Positions 1 through 5,466 of a stretch of 5,466 nt of DNA are shown here, one piece after another. Position numbers and translations under genes: made by a program. Position 1 is the first letter of the stretch; the number at the start of each line of letters is the position of its first letter. Source of the DNA: Acidimicrobiales bacterium (GTDB lineage: Bacteria; Actinomycetota; Acidimicrobiia; Acidimicrobiales; VFJN01); contig JAFGPU010000059.1 of assembly GCA_016936035.1 (NCBI GenBank), forward strand, positions 1-5,466, in the 5' to 3' direction. A model generated the notes under the pieces. It was not told the DNA's origin and ran no database searches. It was given only the letters and a program-made list of their open reading frames with translations.

Positions 1-1826
1 AGGTCGAACGGCTCGGTCAACCCGTTGGTGAACGTGACGGCCGGGTCGTGCTCCCGCCATGAGGTCTGCCGCCACGACCACAGCGCCACGTACCCGTCGC
101 CCTTCCGCCCGAGCGTCCAGCCCCCGACCTGGCGCACCTCGTCGAAGCGCTCGGTCGGGAAGTAGGCGTGCGTGAACGGCAGGTACGAGAACGCCTCCAG
201 CGCGCCCGGCCCCGGCGACGCGAACCGGGGGGCGTAGAGGTGGACCGCAGCCGCGCCCGACTGCGCCGAGCGGGGCATGGCCCCGGTGCCCGACCAGTAC
301 AGGTCGGCGTCGACCCACCGGTCGCCGGGACGGGGCTCGTTGCCCGGCAGGGTGGTGAAGACGACGGCGTCCTCGTCGAGCGTGGCCTGCCAGGCGTGGT
401 ACTGGTGGCCGAAGCAGCCCGGCCGGTAGTCCTGCGCGCTCGACAGCATGGCGCCGGGGCTGCGCCACGTGACGGTGTCGACCTCGCTGAGCACGCCGAT
501 GTTGATCAGGCACCGCAACTGGTAGGCGAGCTGGCGGGCCACGGCGGGGTCGCCGCCGGTGATGTCCACGAGCGGCTTGAAGGGCCGGAAGAGCGAGGTC
601 TCGAACAGGTCGTGCTGCTCGATGGCGGCGAGCGTGGCGGGCACGGTCTGCCAGGCGGTGAGCGCCCCCCGCTCCCACCAGAACGGGATGTCGTCGGGGT
701 CGTCGTACGACACGCCCGGCACCTGCGACACCGGGTTCGTCGTGAACGGTTCGTCGAGGTCGAGCGGTGCGCCCATGTGCGTGCGGTCCTCGTACGTGCG
801 CTCGGTGGTAGCGACCCGGCGGACGACCTCGGGCAGCCGGTAGCGCTCGGCGGCGGCCAGGAACGCGGCGCCGGTGTCCGAACGCGACGTGTAGGGCTGG
901 TCGCTGGTGCCGAACAGCAGCTTGGTCACACCGAAGACGTCCTGGTCGGTGGCGCGGCTCTTGTCCTTCATGTACGAGCGGCCGTGGGTGACGCCGTTGT
1001 TGCCGTGCAGCGAGTGCAGGGCCAGGTCGTACAGGAACAGGTCGAGGATCACGGCCGCCTTGCGGGCGACGGCGAGCTCGCCGTGCTCGGCCAGGAGGGT
1101 CAGCGCCTCGATGTCTTCCTGGTAGTACACGTCGCTGTGCCACTCCGAGAAGCCCCAGGCGGCCTTCTCGTCGAGCCAGGCTTCGACCCGCTCGCGCCCA
1201 CGCTCGGCGTGGACGGCGCCCGGCTCGCCGGTGATCGTGAAGGTGGCGTCGGGCAGGGCCCGCCCGCCCAGGTACTCGAGGGTGTGGAAGATGATGCGGT
1301 GGTTCTCGCTCCAGAACCACTTGTCGTCGACCACGCCGTCCGGCAGCGGGTCGGTGTACCAGTAGCGGAAGTCGGTGACGCGCTGCTCGATCGCCGCCCG
1401 CAGCTCGGGGGTGATCGTGCGGCGGTGGCCCTGCCAGATGGCGAGCAGCCGCATCATGTCGAAGTCGCTCGTGTCGCGGTGGGCGTCGATCTTGTCGAAC
1501 ACGGCGGCGAAGTCGTCGGGTCCGATGGCTGACGCATCGAACGTGAAGCCGTGGTCGCGCTCGGCCCGCGTGAGGTGGGCGAGCACGTTGGCGGGCGACG
1601 TCGGCGACAGCTCCTCGGTGGCGAACGCCAGGTACTCGTCCTGCGCCGCGCGCCATGCGCCGCGGTCGACGTAGCCGTTGCCGGTGCCGAGCGAGTGCCC
1701 CCCGCCCTGACCGGATCCGCCCGGACCACCGGGCCCGCCCACGTCACCGGGTCCGTTCGGCGTCCGGCACGCGGCCAGGGTCGTCACCACCACCAGCGCC
1801 ACCAGCACCGCTGCGCCTCGTCGCAT
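1..1826 (-). CDS. Exported lipoprotein, putative (alpha/alpha)-toroid polysaccharide lyase-like protein (C-terminus outside window)
   Basis: The frame is open for 608 codons from ATG at 1826 and runs off the left edge without a stop. The N-terminus is a clear lipoprotein signal: Arg2-Arg3, a hydrophobic Ala/Val/Leu core, then lipobox L17-A18-A19-C20, so it should be exported and lipid-anchored at Cys20. Residues 24-44 form a Gly/Pro-rich linker. The body is rich in helices and aromatics, with conspicuous clusters WFWSENH (170-176), EWHSDVYY (228-235), HGNNGVTHGRSY (274-285) and FWWERG (382-387). Near the right end of the visible protein, GWTLGRKGDGYVALWSW (569-585) looks like beta-sandwich strands. 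A helical toroid carrying Asn/His/Tyr clusters followed by a beta-sandwich is the architecture of alginate-lyase and heparinase-type polysaccharide lyases. I see no family-defining signature, so lyase activity is inference; a non-catalytic glycan-binding role is the alternative. The start is supported by the lipobox and by GGGGGGA seven bases upstream. It is divergent to the flavin oxidoreductase. Confidence 0.85.
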   Translation of the reverse strand, partial: MRRGAAVLVALVVVTTLAACRTPNGPGDVGGPGGPGGSGQGGGHSLGTGNGYVDRGAWRAAQDEYLAFATEELSPTSPANVLAHLTRAERDHGFTFDASAIGPDDFAAVFDKIDAHRDTSDFDMMRLLAIWQGHRRTITPELRAAIEQRVTDFRYWYTDPLPDGVVDDKWFWSENHRIIFHTLEYLGGRALPDATFTITGEPGAVHAERGRERVEAWLDEKAAWGFSEWHSDVYYQEDIEALTLLAEHGELAVARKAAVILDLFLYDLALHSLHGNNGVTHGRSYMKDKSRATDQDVFGVTKLLFGTSDQPYTSRSDTGAAFLAAAERYRLPEVVRRVATTERTYEDRTHMGAPLDLDEPFTTNPVSQVPGVSYDDPDDIPFWWERGALTAWQTVPATLAAIEQHDLFETSLFRPFKPLVDITGGDPAVARQLAYQLRCLINIGVLSEVDTVTWRSPGAMLSSAQDYRPGCFGHQYHAWQATLDEDAVVFTTLPGNEPRPGDRWVDADLYWSGTGAMPRSAQSGAAAVHLYAPRFASPGPGALEAFSYLPFTHAYFPTERFDEVRQVGGWTLGRKGDGYVALWSWRQTSWREHDPAVTFTNGLTEPFD

Positions 1827-1833
1827 CCGCTCG

Positions 1834-1840
1834 TCCCCCC
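1834..1840 (-). promoter_or_regulatory. Ribosome binding site of the lipoprotein gene
   Basis: On the minus strand GGGGGGA lies seven bases upstream of the ATG at 1826. It is a G-rich Shine-Dalgarno-like stretch at normal spacing and supports this start, which also gives a complete lipoprotein signal peptide. Confidence 0.6.
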
Positions 1841-1856
1841 GATCGTCCGCCGCGGC

Positions 1857-1862
1857 ACCCTA
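1857..1862 (-). promoter_or_regulatory. Candidate -10 box for the lipoprotein gene
   Basis: The minus strand reads TAGGGT, matching the actinobacterial TANNNT -10 pattern. Transcription would begin near 1850, giving a leader of about 24 bases that contains the G-rich ribosome binding site. No convincing -35 hexamer is seen 16-18 bases further upstream. The call rests on one short motif plus good geometry. Confidence 0.4.
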
Positions 1863-1958
1863 CTGCGCGGGCGCGCCACGGGACGTCGACGGGGGTGCAT
1901 CGCGGCGACCTCGTCGTCGGCGCCGCCGCGTCCACCGGCAGCTGCGCGAGGCGGCCCG

Positions 1959-1964
1959 TAGAGT
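1959..1964 (+). promoter_or_regulatory. Candidate -10 box, possibly giving a leaderless transcript for the oxidoreductase operon
   Basis: TAGAGT matches TANNNT and ends eight bases before the GTG at 1973. With the usual 6-8 base spacing, transcription would start at or within two bases of that GTG, as in leaderless actinobacterial messages. This fits the absence of a Shine-Dalgarno motif before the GTG. No good -35 is visible. Confidence 0.45.
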
Positions 1965-1972
1965 CGGCGGCC

Positions 1973-3448
1973 GTGGCTCCCCGTCGCCGGCCCGACGTCG
2001 ACATCGTGCAGGTCCGCACCCTGCGCTCACCCGACGCCGTCACCGCCCGCGTGCGAGAGCTCGGGCTCGGCCTCGCCGTCGACCCCGAGATCGATCCGCA
2101 CGGGCCACTGTCCCAGCCGCTCGCCGTGGCCGGCCGGGAGGCGCCGAACCGGTTCTGCGTGCTGCCGATGGAGGGCTGGGACGGCGAGGGCGACGGCCGG
2201 CCATCCGACCTCGTGCGTCGGCGATGGCAGCGGTTCGGGGCGGGCGGCGCCGGCATCGTGTGGGCCGAGGCCACGGCCGTCCGGCCCGACGGCCGGGCCA
2301 ACCCTCGCCAGCTCGTCATCGGCGAGCACACGGTCGACGCCCTCGCCGCGCTGCGCACCCACCTGGCGGCGGCTCACGTCGACGGCGGCGGCGACGCGGC
2401 CGGCCCCGTCGTGGGCCTCCAGCTCACGCACTCGGGCCGATGGAGCCGGCCCGACGGCACACCCCGGCCCCGCGTCGCGTATCGCCACCCGCTCCTCGAC
2501 GCCCGCGTGGGGCTCGACGGCCCGACCGGGACCGGCGGGGCGGCGGAAGGCGACGGCGCGGTCCTCGACGATGACGAGCTCGACACGCTCGTCGACGACT
2601 TCGTGCGCGCCGCGGTGCGCGCCCGGCAAGCCGGGTTCGACTTCGTCGACGTGAAGCACTGCCACGGCTACCTCCTCCACGAGCTGCTGTCGGCCGTCGA
2701 CCGGCCGGGCCGCTACGGCGGCGACCTCGACGGGCGCACTGCGTTCCTGCGCCGCGTGGTCGACGGCATCCGGGCCGCAGCGCCCGGCCTCGGGCTGGCG
2801 CTCCGGCTGTCGGCGTTCGACGTCGTGCCGCACGAGCCTGGTCCCGGCGGGCGGGGCGTGCCCGTGCCCGCCGCACCCGACCCCTATCCCTACGCCTTCG
2901 GCGGGGACGGCACCGGCCTCGGCGTCGACATGACCGAGACGCACGCGCTGCTGCGGCGGGCGGCGAGCTGGGGAGTCGAGCTCGTGTCGGTCACCGCCGG
3001 CAGCCCCTACTGGTGCCCGCACGTGCAGCGTCCCGCGTACTTCCCGCCGTCCGACGGCTACGAGCCGCCCCGCGATCCGCTGGTCGAGGTCGACCGGCTC
3101 GTGCGGGTCACCGCCGAGCTGGCTGCCGCCCACCCGGATCTCACGATCGTCGCCTCGGGCCTCAGCTACCTGCAGCAGTGGCTGCCGCACGCCGGGCAGG
3201 CCCTGGTGGCGGCCGGCGGCGCCGCCGCGGTCGGCTACGGCCGCATGGCGCTCAGCTACCCGCACCTGCCAGCCGACGTGCTCGCCGGCCGCCGCCTCGA
3301 CGTGCGCCGGATCTGCCGCACGCTCAGCGACTGCACGACGGCACCCCGCCTCGGCCTCGTCTCCGGGTGCTACCCGTACGACCCCTACTACAAGGGCCTT
3401 CCCGAGCGCGACGTCCTCGTGGCCGCCAAGGCGGAGGCGGGCCGGTGA
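1973..3448 (+). CDS. Old Yellow Enzyme-family NADH:flavin oxidoreductase (FMN TIM barrel)
   Basis: This 491-residue protein has the FMN-binding TIM barrel of the OYE / 2,4-dienoyl-CoA reductase family: NRF (59-61), PMEG (65-68), QLTHSGRW (150-157), HCHGYLLHELLS (229-240), RYGG (247-250) and the phosphate-site GYGRMALSYP (421-430). It is cytoplasmic and predicted to reduce or oxidise activated C=C or keto compounds using NAD(P)H. The FAD/NAD(P)-binding C-terminal domains of full-length dienoyl-CoA reductase are absent. Aligned on HGYL, Lys228 replaces the usual first active-site His, His231 takes the Asn/His position, and the proton-donor Tyr is kept as Tyr233. The C-terminal cysteines are C448, C454 and C466 (C-x5-C-x11-C), one short of the normal four-Cys Fe-S set. 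The chosen start is GTG 1973, just after a TANNNT box and without a Shine-Dalgarno motif; GTG 2006 is the alternative and loses only 11 residues. The stop overlaps the next gene's start. Family is firm; substrate is unknown. Confidence 0.93.
   Translation: MAPRRRPDVDIVQVRTLRSPDAVTARVRELGLGLAVDPEIDPHGPLSQPLAVAGREAPNRFCVLPMEGWDGEGDGRPSDLVRRRWQRFGAGGAGIVWAEATAVRPDGRANPRQLVIGEHTVDALAALRTHLAAAHVDGGGDAAGPVVGLQLTHSGRWSRPDGTPRPRVAYRHPLLDARVGLDGPTGTGGAAEGDGAVLDDDELDTLVDDFVRAAVRARQAGFDFVDVKHCHGYLLHELLSAVDRPGRYGGDLDGRTAFLRRVVDGIRAAAPGLGLALRLSAFDVVPHEPGPGGRGVPVPAAPDPYPYAFGGDGTGLGVDMTETHALLRRAASWGVELVSVTAGSPYWCPHVQRPAYFPPSDGYEPPRDPLVEVDRLVRVTAELAAAHPDLTIVASGLSYLQQWLPHAGQALVAAGGAAAVGYGRMALSYPHLPADVLAGRRLDVRRICRTLSDCTTAPRLGLVSGCYPYDPYYKGLPERDVLVAAKAEAGR
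3433..3437 (+). promoter_or_regulatory. Ribosome binding site of the hydroxyacid dehydrogenase gene
   Basis: GGAGG lies inside the end of the oxidoreductase gene, seven bases before the GTG at 3445. It is a near-ideal Shine-Dalgarno motif and decides the start in favour of GTG 3445 over the internal ATG at 3478. Confidence 0.8.
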
Positions 3449-4452
3449 CGGGCACCCGCCCGGCCGTGGCCCTGTCCATGTACCCCGGCCTCGAACCGTA
3501 CGCGCTGCGGCCCGAGCACCGGGCCGCCCTCGGCGAGGTCGCCGACCTGCTGGCCCCCGAGGCCGTCCAGGCCCTTCCCCCCGAGCGGGCCGACGAGGTC
3601 CTGGCGGCTGCGGACGTGCTGCTCGGGCACTGGGGCTGCCTGGTGCTCGACGACGCCTTCCTCGCCCGGGCGCCGCGCCTGCGGATGCTGGCCTACGCCG
3701 CCGGCACGGTGCGCGCCACGGTGACCGACGCGACGTTCGCCCGGGGCCTGCGGGTGACGTCCGGGGCGGCCGCCAACGCCGTACCGGTGGCCGAGTACAC
3801 GGTCGCCGCCATCCTCTGGGCCAACAAGGCGGCGTTCACCGAGCGTGAGCGGCTGCGCGGCGTCGAGCTGCCCGACCTGCCCCGCCGTCACCCCGTCGGC
3901 AACTGGGGCAAGCGCATCGGCGTGGTGGGGGCGTCGCACGTCGGGCGGCTGGTGGTCGAGCTGCTGCGCCCGTACCGGTGCACCGTCGTGGTCGCCGACC
4001 CGTACCTCACCGACGAGGAGGCCGCCACGCTCGGGGTCGCCCGGGTCGACCTCGACGAGCTGCTGGCCACCAGCGACGTCGTGACCCTGCACGCGCCGGC
4101 GCTGCCCGAGACCGCCGGCATGATCGGGGCCGCCGAGCTGAAGCGCATGATGGACGGGGCCACGCTGATCAACACCGCCCGGGGCTCGCTCGTCGACCAC
4201 GACGCCCTGGCCGCCGAGCTGCGCACCGGCCGGATCACTGCGGTCCTCGACGTCACCGACCCCGAGCCCCTGCCGCCCGACCACCCGTTGCTCCACCTTC
4301 CGACGTGCGTGGTGACGCCCCACCTGGCGGGGTCGCAGGGCACAGAGCTGTCCCGCCTGGCCGACCTGGTGATCGAGGAGGTCCGCCGGTTCGCGGCGGG
4401 CGAGCCACCGCTGCACCCGGTCCTGCCGTCCGACAGGGGACGGGTGGCGTGA
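3445..4452 (+). CDS. D-isomer-specific 2-hydroxyacid dehydrogenase, NAD-dependent
   Basis: This 335-residue cytoplasmic enzyme is of normal length for the family and should interconvert a 2-keto acid and a D-2-hydroxy acid with NAD(H). The N-terminal part (about 1-115) is the split substrate domain. The nucleotide-binding fold starts at IGVVGASHVGR (158-168) and has Asp185 after the second strand, which favours NAD over NADP. Catalytic residues are in place: Arg246 in NTARG (243-247), Glu274 in DPEPLP (272-277) and His293 in TPHLAG (291-296). In the Rossmann loop the second Gly of GxGxxG is Ser164, a tolerated variation in related dehydrogenases. The start GTG 3445 overlaps the upstream stop as GTGA and has a strong GGAGG, so translation is probably coupled. 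The stop overlaps the following aldolase start in the same way. A role on a sugar-derived keto acid is inferred from context; serine-pathway, formate or phosphite dehydrogenase assignments are not supported. Confidence 0.93.
   Translation: MTGTRPAVALSMYPGLEPYALRPEHRAALGEVADLLAPEAVQALPPERADEVLAAADVLLGHWGCLVLDDAFLARAPRLRMLAYAAGTVRATVTDATFARGLRVTSGAAANAVPVAEYTVAAILWANKAAFTERERLRGVELPDLPRRHPVGNWGKRIGVVGASHVGRLVVELLRPYRCTVVVADPYLTDEEAATLGVARVDLDELLATSDVVTLHAPALPETAGMIGAAELKRMMDGATLINTARGSLVDHDALAAELRTGRITAVLDVTDPEPLPPDHPLLHLPTCVVTPHLAGSQGTELSRLADLVIEEVRRFAAGEPPLHPVLPSDRGRVA
4435..4440 (+). promoter_or_regulatory. Ribosome binding site of the DapA-like gene
   Basis: AGGGGA lies eight bases upstream of the GTG at 4449, inside the end of the dehydrogenase gene. 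It supports a coupled start at the GTGA overlap. A competing GGGGA at 4526-4530 lies five bases before the ATG at 4536, so it does not by itself exclude a shorter protein. Confidence 0.55.
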
Positions 4453-5466
4453 GCGAGCCCGACGACGACTCCGGTCCACCGCCGACTGCGGCAGCCCCCG
4501 AGCCGGGGTCCATGGCGCCAACGGCGGGGACGGCGATGCCACCCCTCCGCCCGGGCCGGCGCATCACCGGGATGTCGGCGGTGCTCCTGCCGTTCACCGG
4601 GACGGGTGGGATCGACTGGGACGCCCTCGCCGCCGGCGTCGAGCGCACCGCGGCGGCGGGACTCGTGCCGGCCGTGAACATGGACACCGGCTACGGCCCC
4701 AGCCTCGACGAGGCCACGCGCGCCCGCGTCCTGGCCACGACCGCGGCGGTGCTGGACGGCGCCGAGCCGGTTCCCGGGTGGTCGTTCGTGGCCGGTGCCC
4801 ACGTCGACGACCCCGGCGGGCCCGCACCCGCCGGGTTCGACCCGGACGCCCACCGCGCCGCCCTCGCCACCGTCGCCGCCGCCGGTGGCGTGCCGATCGT
4901 GTTCCCGTCGGCCGGCCTGGCCGCGCTGCCCGAGGACGAGGTGGCTCCGGCGCACGCGTCCATGGCCACCGCGGTCGACCGGGTGCTCGGCTTCGAGCTC
5001 GGCCGGCAGTTCCACCCGCTCGGGCGGATCTGGTCGCTCGACACCTACGCCGCCGTCCTCGAGATCCCGCAGGTGGTGGGCGCCAAGCACTCGTCACTGC
5101 GGCGGGCGCCCGAGTGGGCCCGCCTCGCGCTGCGGGATGCCCTCCGGCCCGACTTCCTCGTGCTCACCGGCAACGACCTCGCCATCGACATGGTGCGGTG
5201 GGGCAGCGACTACCTCCTGGGCCTGTCGACGTTCGCCCCCGCCGCGTTCGCCGCGCGGGACGCCCTCTGGGCGGCGGGCGACGCCCGCGCGCACGAGCTC
5301 GACGACGCCCTCCAGGCCCTGGGTGCGCTCGCCTTCCGTGACCCGGTGCCCGCGTACCGCCACGACGCCGCCATCACGTGGCACCGACGCGGCTGGGCGA
5401 GCAGCGATCGGGTCCACCAGACCAGCCCGACGCGGCCGGCCGGCGAGCAAGAGATCGTGGAGAGCC
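4449..5466 (+). CDS. Dihydrodipicolinate synthase (DapA)-family aldolase/lyase, C-terminus outside window
   Basis: The frame is open for 339 codons from GTG 4449 to the right edge. The protein looks like a DapA/N-acetylneuraminate lyase-family TIM barrel: an N-terminal strand MSAVLLPFTGTGGIDWDAL (42-60), NMDTGYGPS (77-85) where classical members have GTTGE, a GRI element (192-194), and the Schiff-base Lys213 in VVGAKHSS (209-216). The conserved TGND (240-243) and YRHDAA (303-308) plus RGW (314-316) segments fit a catabolic DapA-like subfamily rather than lysine biosynthesis. The classical YNxP tyrosine motif is not seen. The predicted reaction is retro-aldol cleavage or dehydration of a 2-keto acid in the cytoplasm; the substrate is unknown. 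The start is uncertain. GTG 4449 overlaps the upstream stop and has AGGGGA, but adds about 29 Pro/Ala/Asp-rich residues before homology begins; ATG 4536, with its own GGGGA, would remove them. It is the third gene of the operon. Confidence 0.82.
   Translation, partial: MSEPDDDSGPPPTAAAPEPGSMAPTAGTAMPPLRPGRRITGMSAVLLPFTGTGGIDWDALAAGVERTAAAGLVPAVNMDTGYGPSLDEATRARVLATTAAVLDGAEPVPGWSFVAGAHVDDPGGPAPAGFDPDAHRAALATVAAAGGVPIVFPSAGLAALPEDEVAPAHASMATAVDRVLGFELGRQFHPLGRIWSLDTYAAVLEIPQVVGAKHSSLRRAPEWARLALRDALRPDFLVLTGNDLAIDMVRWGSDYLLGLSTFAPAAFAARDALWAAGDARAHELDDALQALGALAFRDPVPAYRHDAAITWHRRGWASSDRVHQTSPTRPAGEQEIVES

Larger units (their letters stand above)
1827..1972. other. Divergent intergenic region
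   Basis: This 146-bp gap separates two divergent genes and holds a candidate -10 box for each direction (1857-1862 minus, 1959-1964 plus). The centre, roughly 1863-1958, is GC-rich with a GTCGAC palindrome around 1886-1891 but no extended inverted repeat that I can support as an operator. A shared regulator could bind here to co-control both directions; this is inferred from layout only. The plus-strand oxidoreductase frame stays open through this gap, but that is an effect of base composition. Confidence 0.7.

Noticed and set aside
168..1532. 454-codon open frame on the plus strand
   Set aside because: It lies wholly antisense to the lipoprotein gene, has an Arg/Val/Gly-rich composition with no domain motif, and is a by-product of high GC in the real frame.
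1886..1891. GTCGAC palindrome in the divergent intergenic region as an operator
   Set aside because: Six-base palindromes of this composition recur by chance in such GC-rich DNA, and no extended dyad symmetry surrounds it.
1655..1972. Upstream extension of the oxidoreductase frame to an ATG at 1655
   Set aside because: It would overlap the lipoprotein start antisense by about 170 bases and adds an Arg/Pro-rich stretch unlike any OYE N-terminus. GTG 1973 fits the family and the -10 box.
2027..3265. 412-codon open frame on the minus strand
   Set aside because: It is antisense to the OYE gene, whose FMN-binding motifs are clear; its own translation shows no family features.
3013..3444. Upstream extension of the dehydrogenase frame to 3013
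   Set aside because: It is Arg/Ala/Pro-rich, overlaps the oxidoreductase in another frame, and the GGAGG-GTG pair at 3433-3447 marks the true start.
1973..3448. Assignment as 2,4-dienoyl-CoA reductase FadH
   Set aside because: The C-terminal FAD/NAD(P) domains are absent, the Fe-S cysteine set is incomplete, and no fatty-acid genes are nearby.
3388..4542. 384-codon open frame on the minus strand
   Set aside because: It is antisense to the dehydrogenase with all catalytic motifs on the plus strand; a GC-driven shadow.
3888..5090. 400-codon open frame on the minus strand
   Set aside because: It spans antisense across two real genes and their junction, with no recognisable domain.
4449..5466. 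Assignment as lysine-biosynthetic dapA
   Set aside because: The GTTGE and YNxP motifs are missing, and the neighbours are catabolic-type oxidoreductases rather than dapB or other lysine genes.

Overview
The window is very GC-rich, with strong G/C bias at third codon positions, GTG starts and actinobacterial-style TANNNT -10 boxes. This points to a high-GC actinobacterium. An acidimicrobial lineage is possible, but the sequence alone does not settle the genus. No RNA genes, mobile elements, CRISPR arrays or clear terminators are visible.

Layout: a divergent pair followed by an operon. On the minus strand, positions 1-1826 encode a large exported lipoprotein whose C-terminus lies beyond the left edge. 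It has a lipobox ending at Cys20, a Gly-rich linker, and an aromatic-rich helical body that looks like the (alpha/alpha)-toroid scaffold of polysaccharide lyases. A 146-bp intergenic region (1827-1972) holds candidate promoters for both directions. On the plus strand three genes follow, each overlapping the next by a GTGA junction: an Old Yellow Enzyme-type flavin oxidoreductase (1973-3448), a D-isomer-specific 2-hydroxyacid dehydrogenase (3445-4452), and a dihydrodipicolinate synthase (DapA)-like Schiff-base aldolase/lyase (4449 to beyond the right edge).

Working model (inference): a cell-surface carbohydrate-active or carbohydrate-binding lipoprotein works with three cytoplasmic enzymes that could reduce an enone/enoate or otherwise handle a keto intermediate, interconvert a 2-keto and a 2-hydroxy acid, and cleave a 2-keto-3-deoxy-type acid. 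Together they would form a catabolic module for an uncommon sugar acid or oxidised glycan. The substrate cannot be read from the sequence. Two of the three enzymes depart from textbook family signatures. The OYE protein has Lys at the usual first flavin-site His position and only three of the four Fe-S cysteines. The DapA-like protein lacks the GTTGE and YNxP motifs but keeps the Schiff-base Lys. They therefore belong to poorly characterised subfamilies, and this gene set is the most interesting content of the window.
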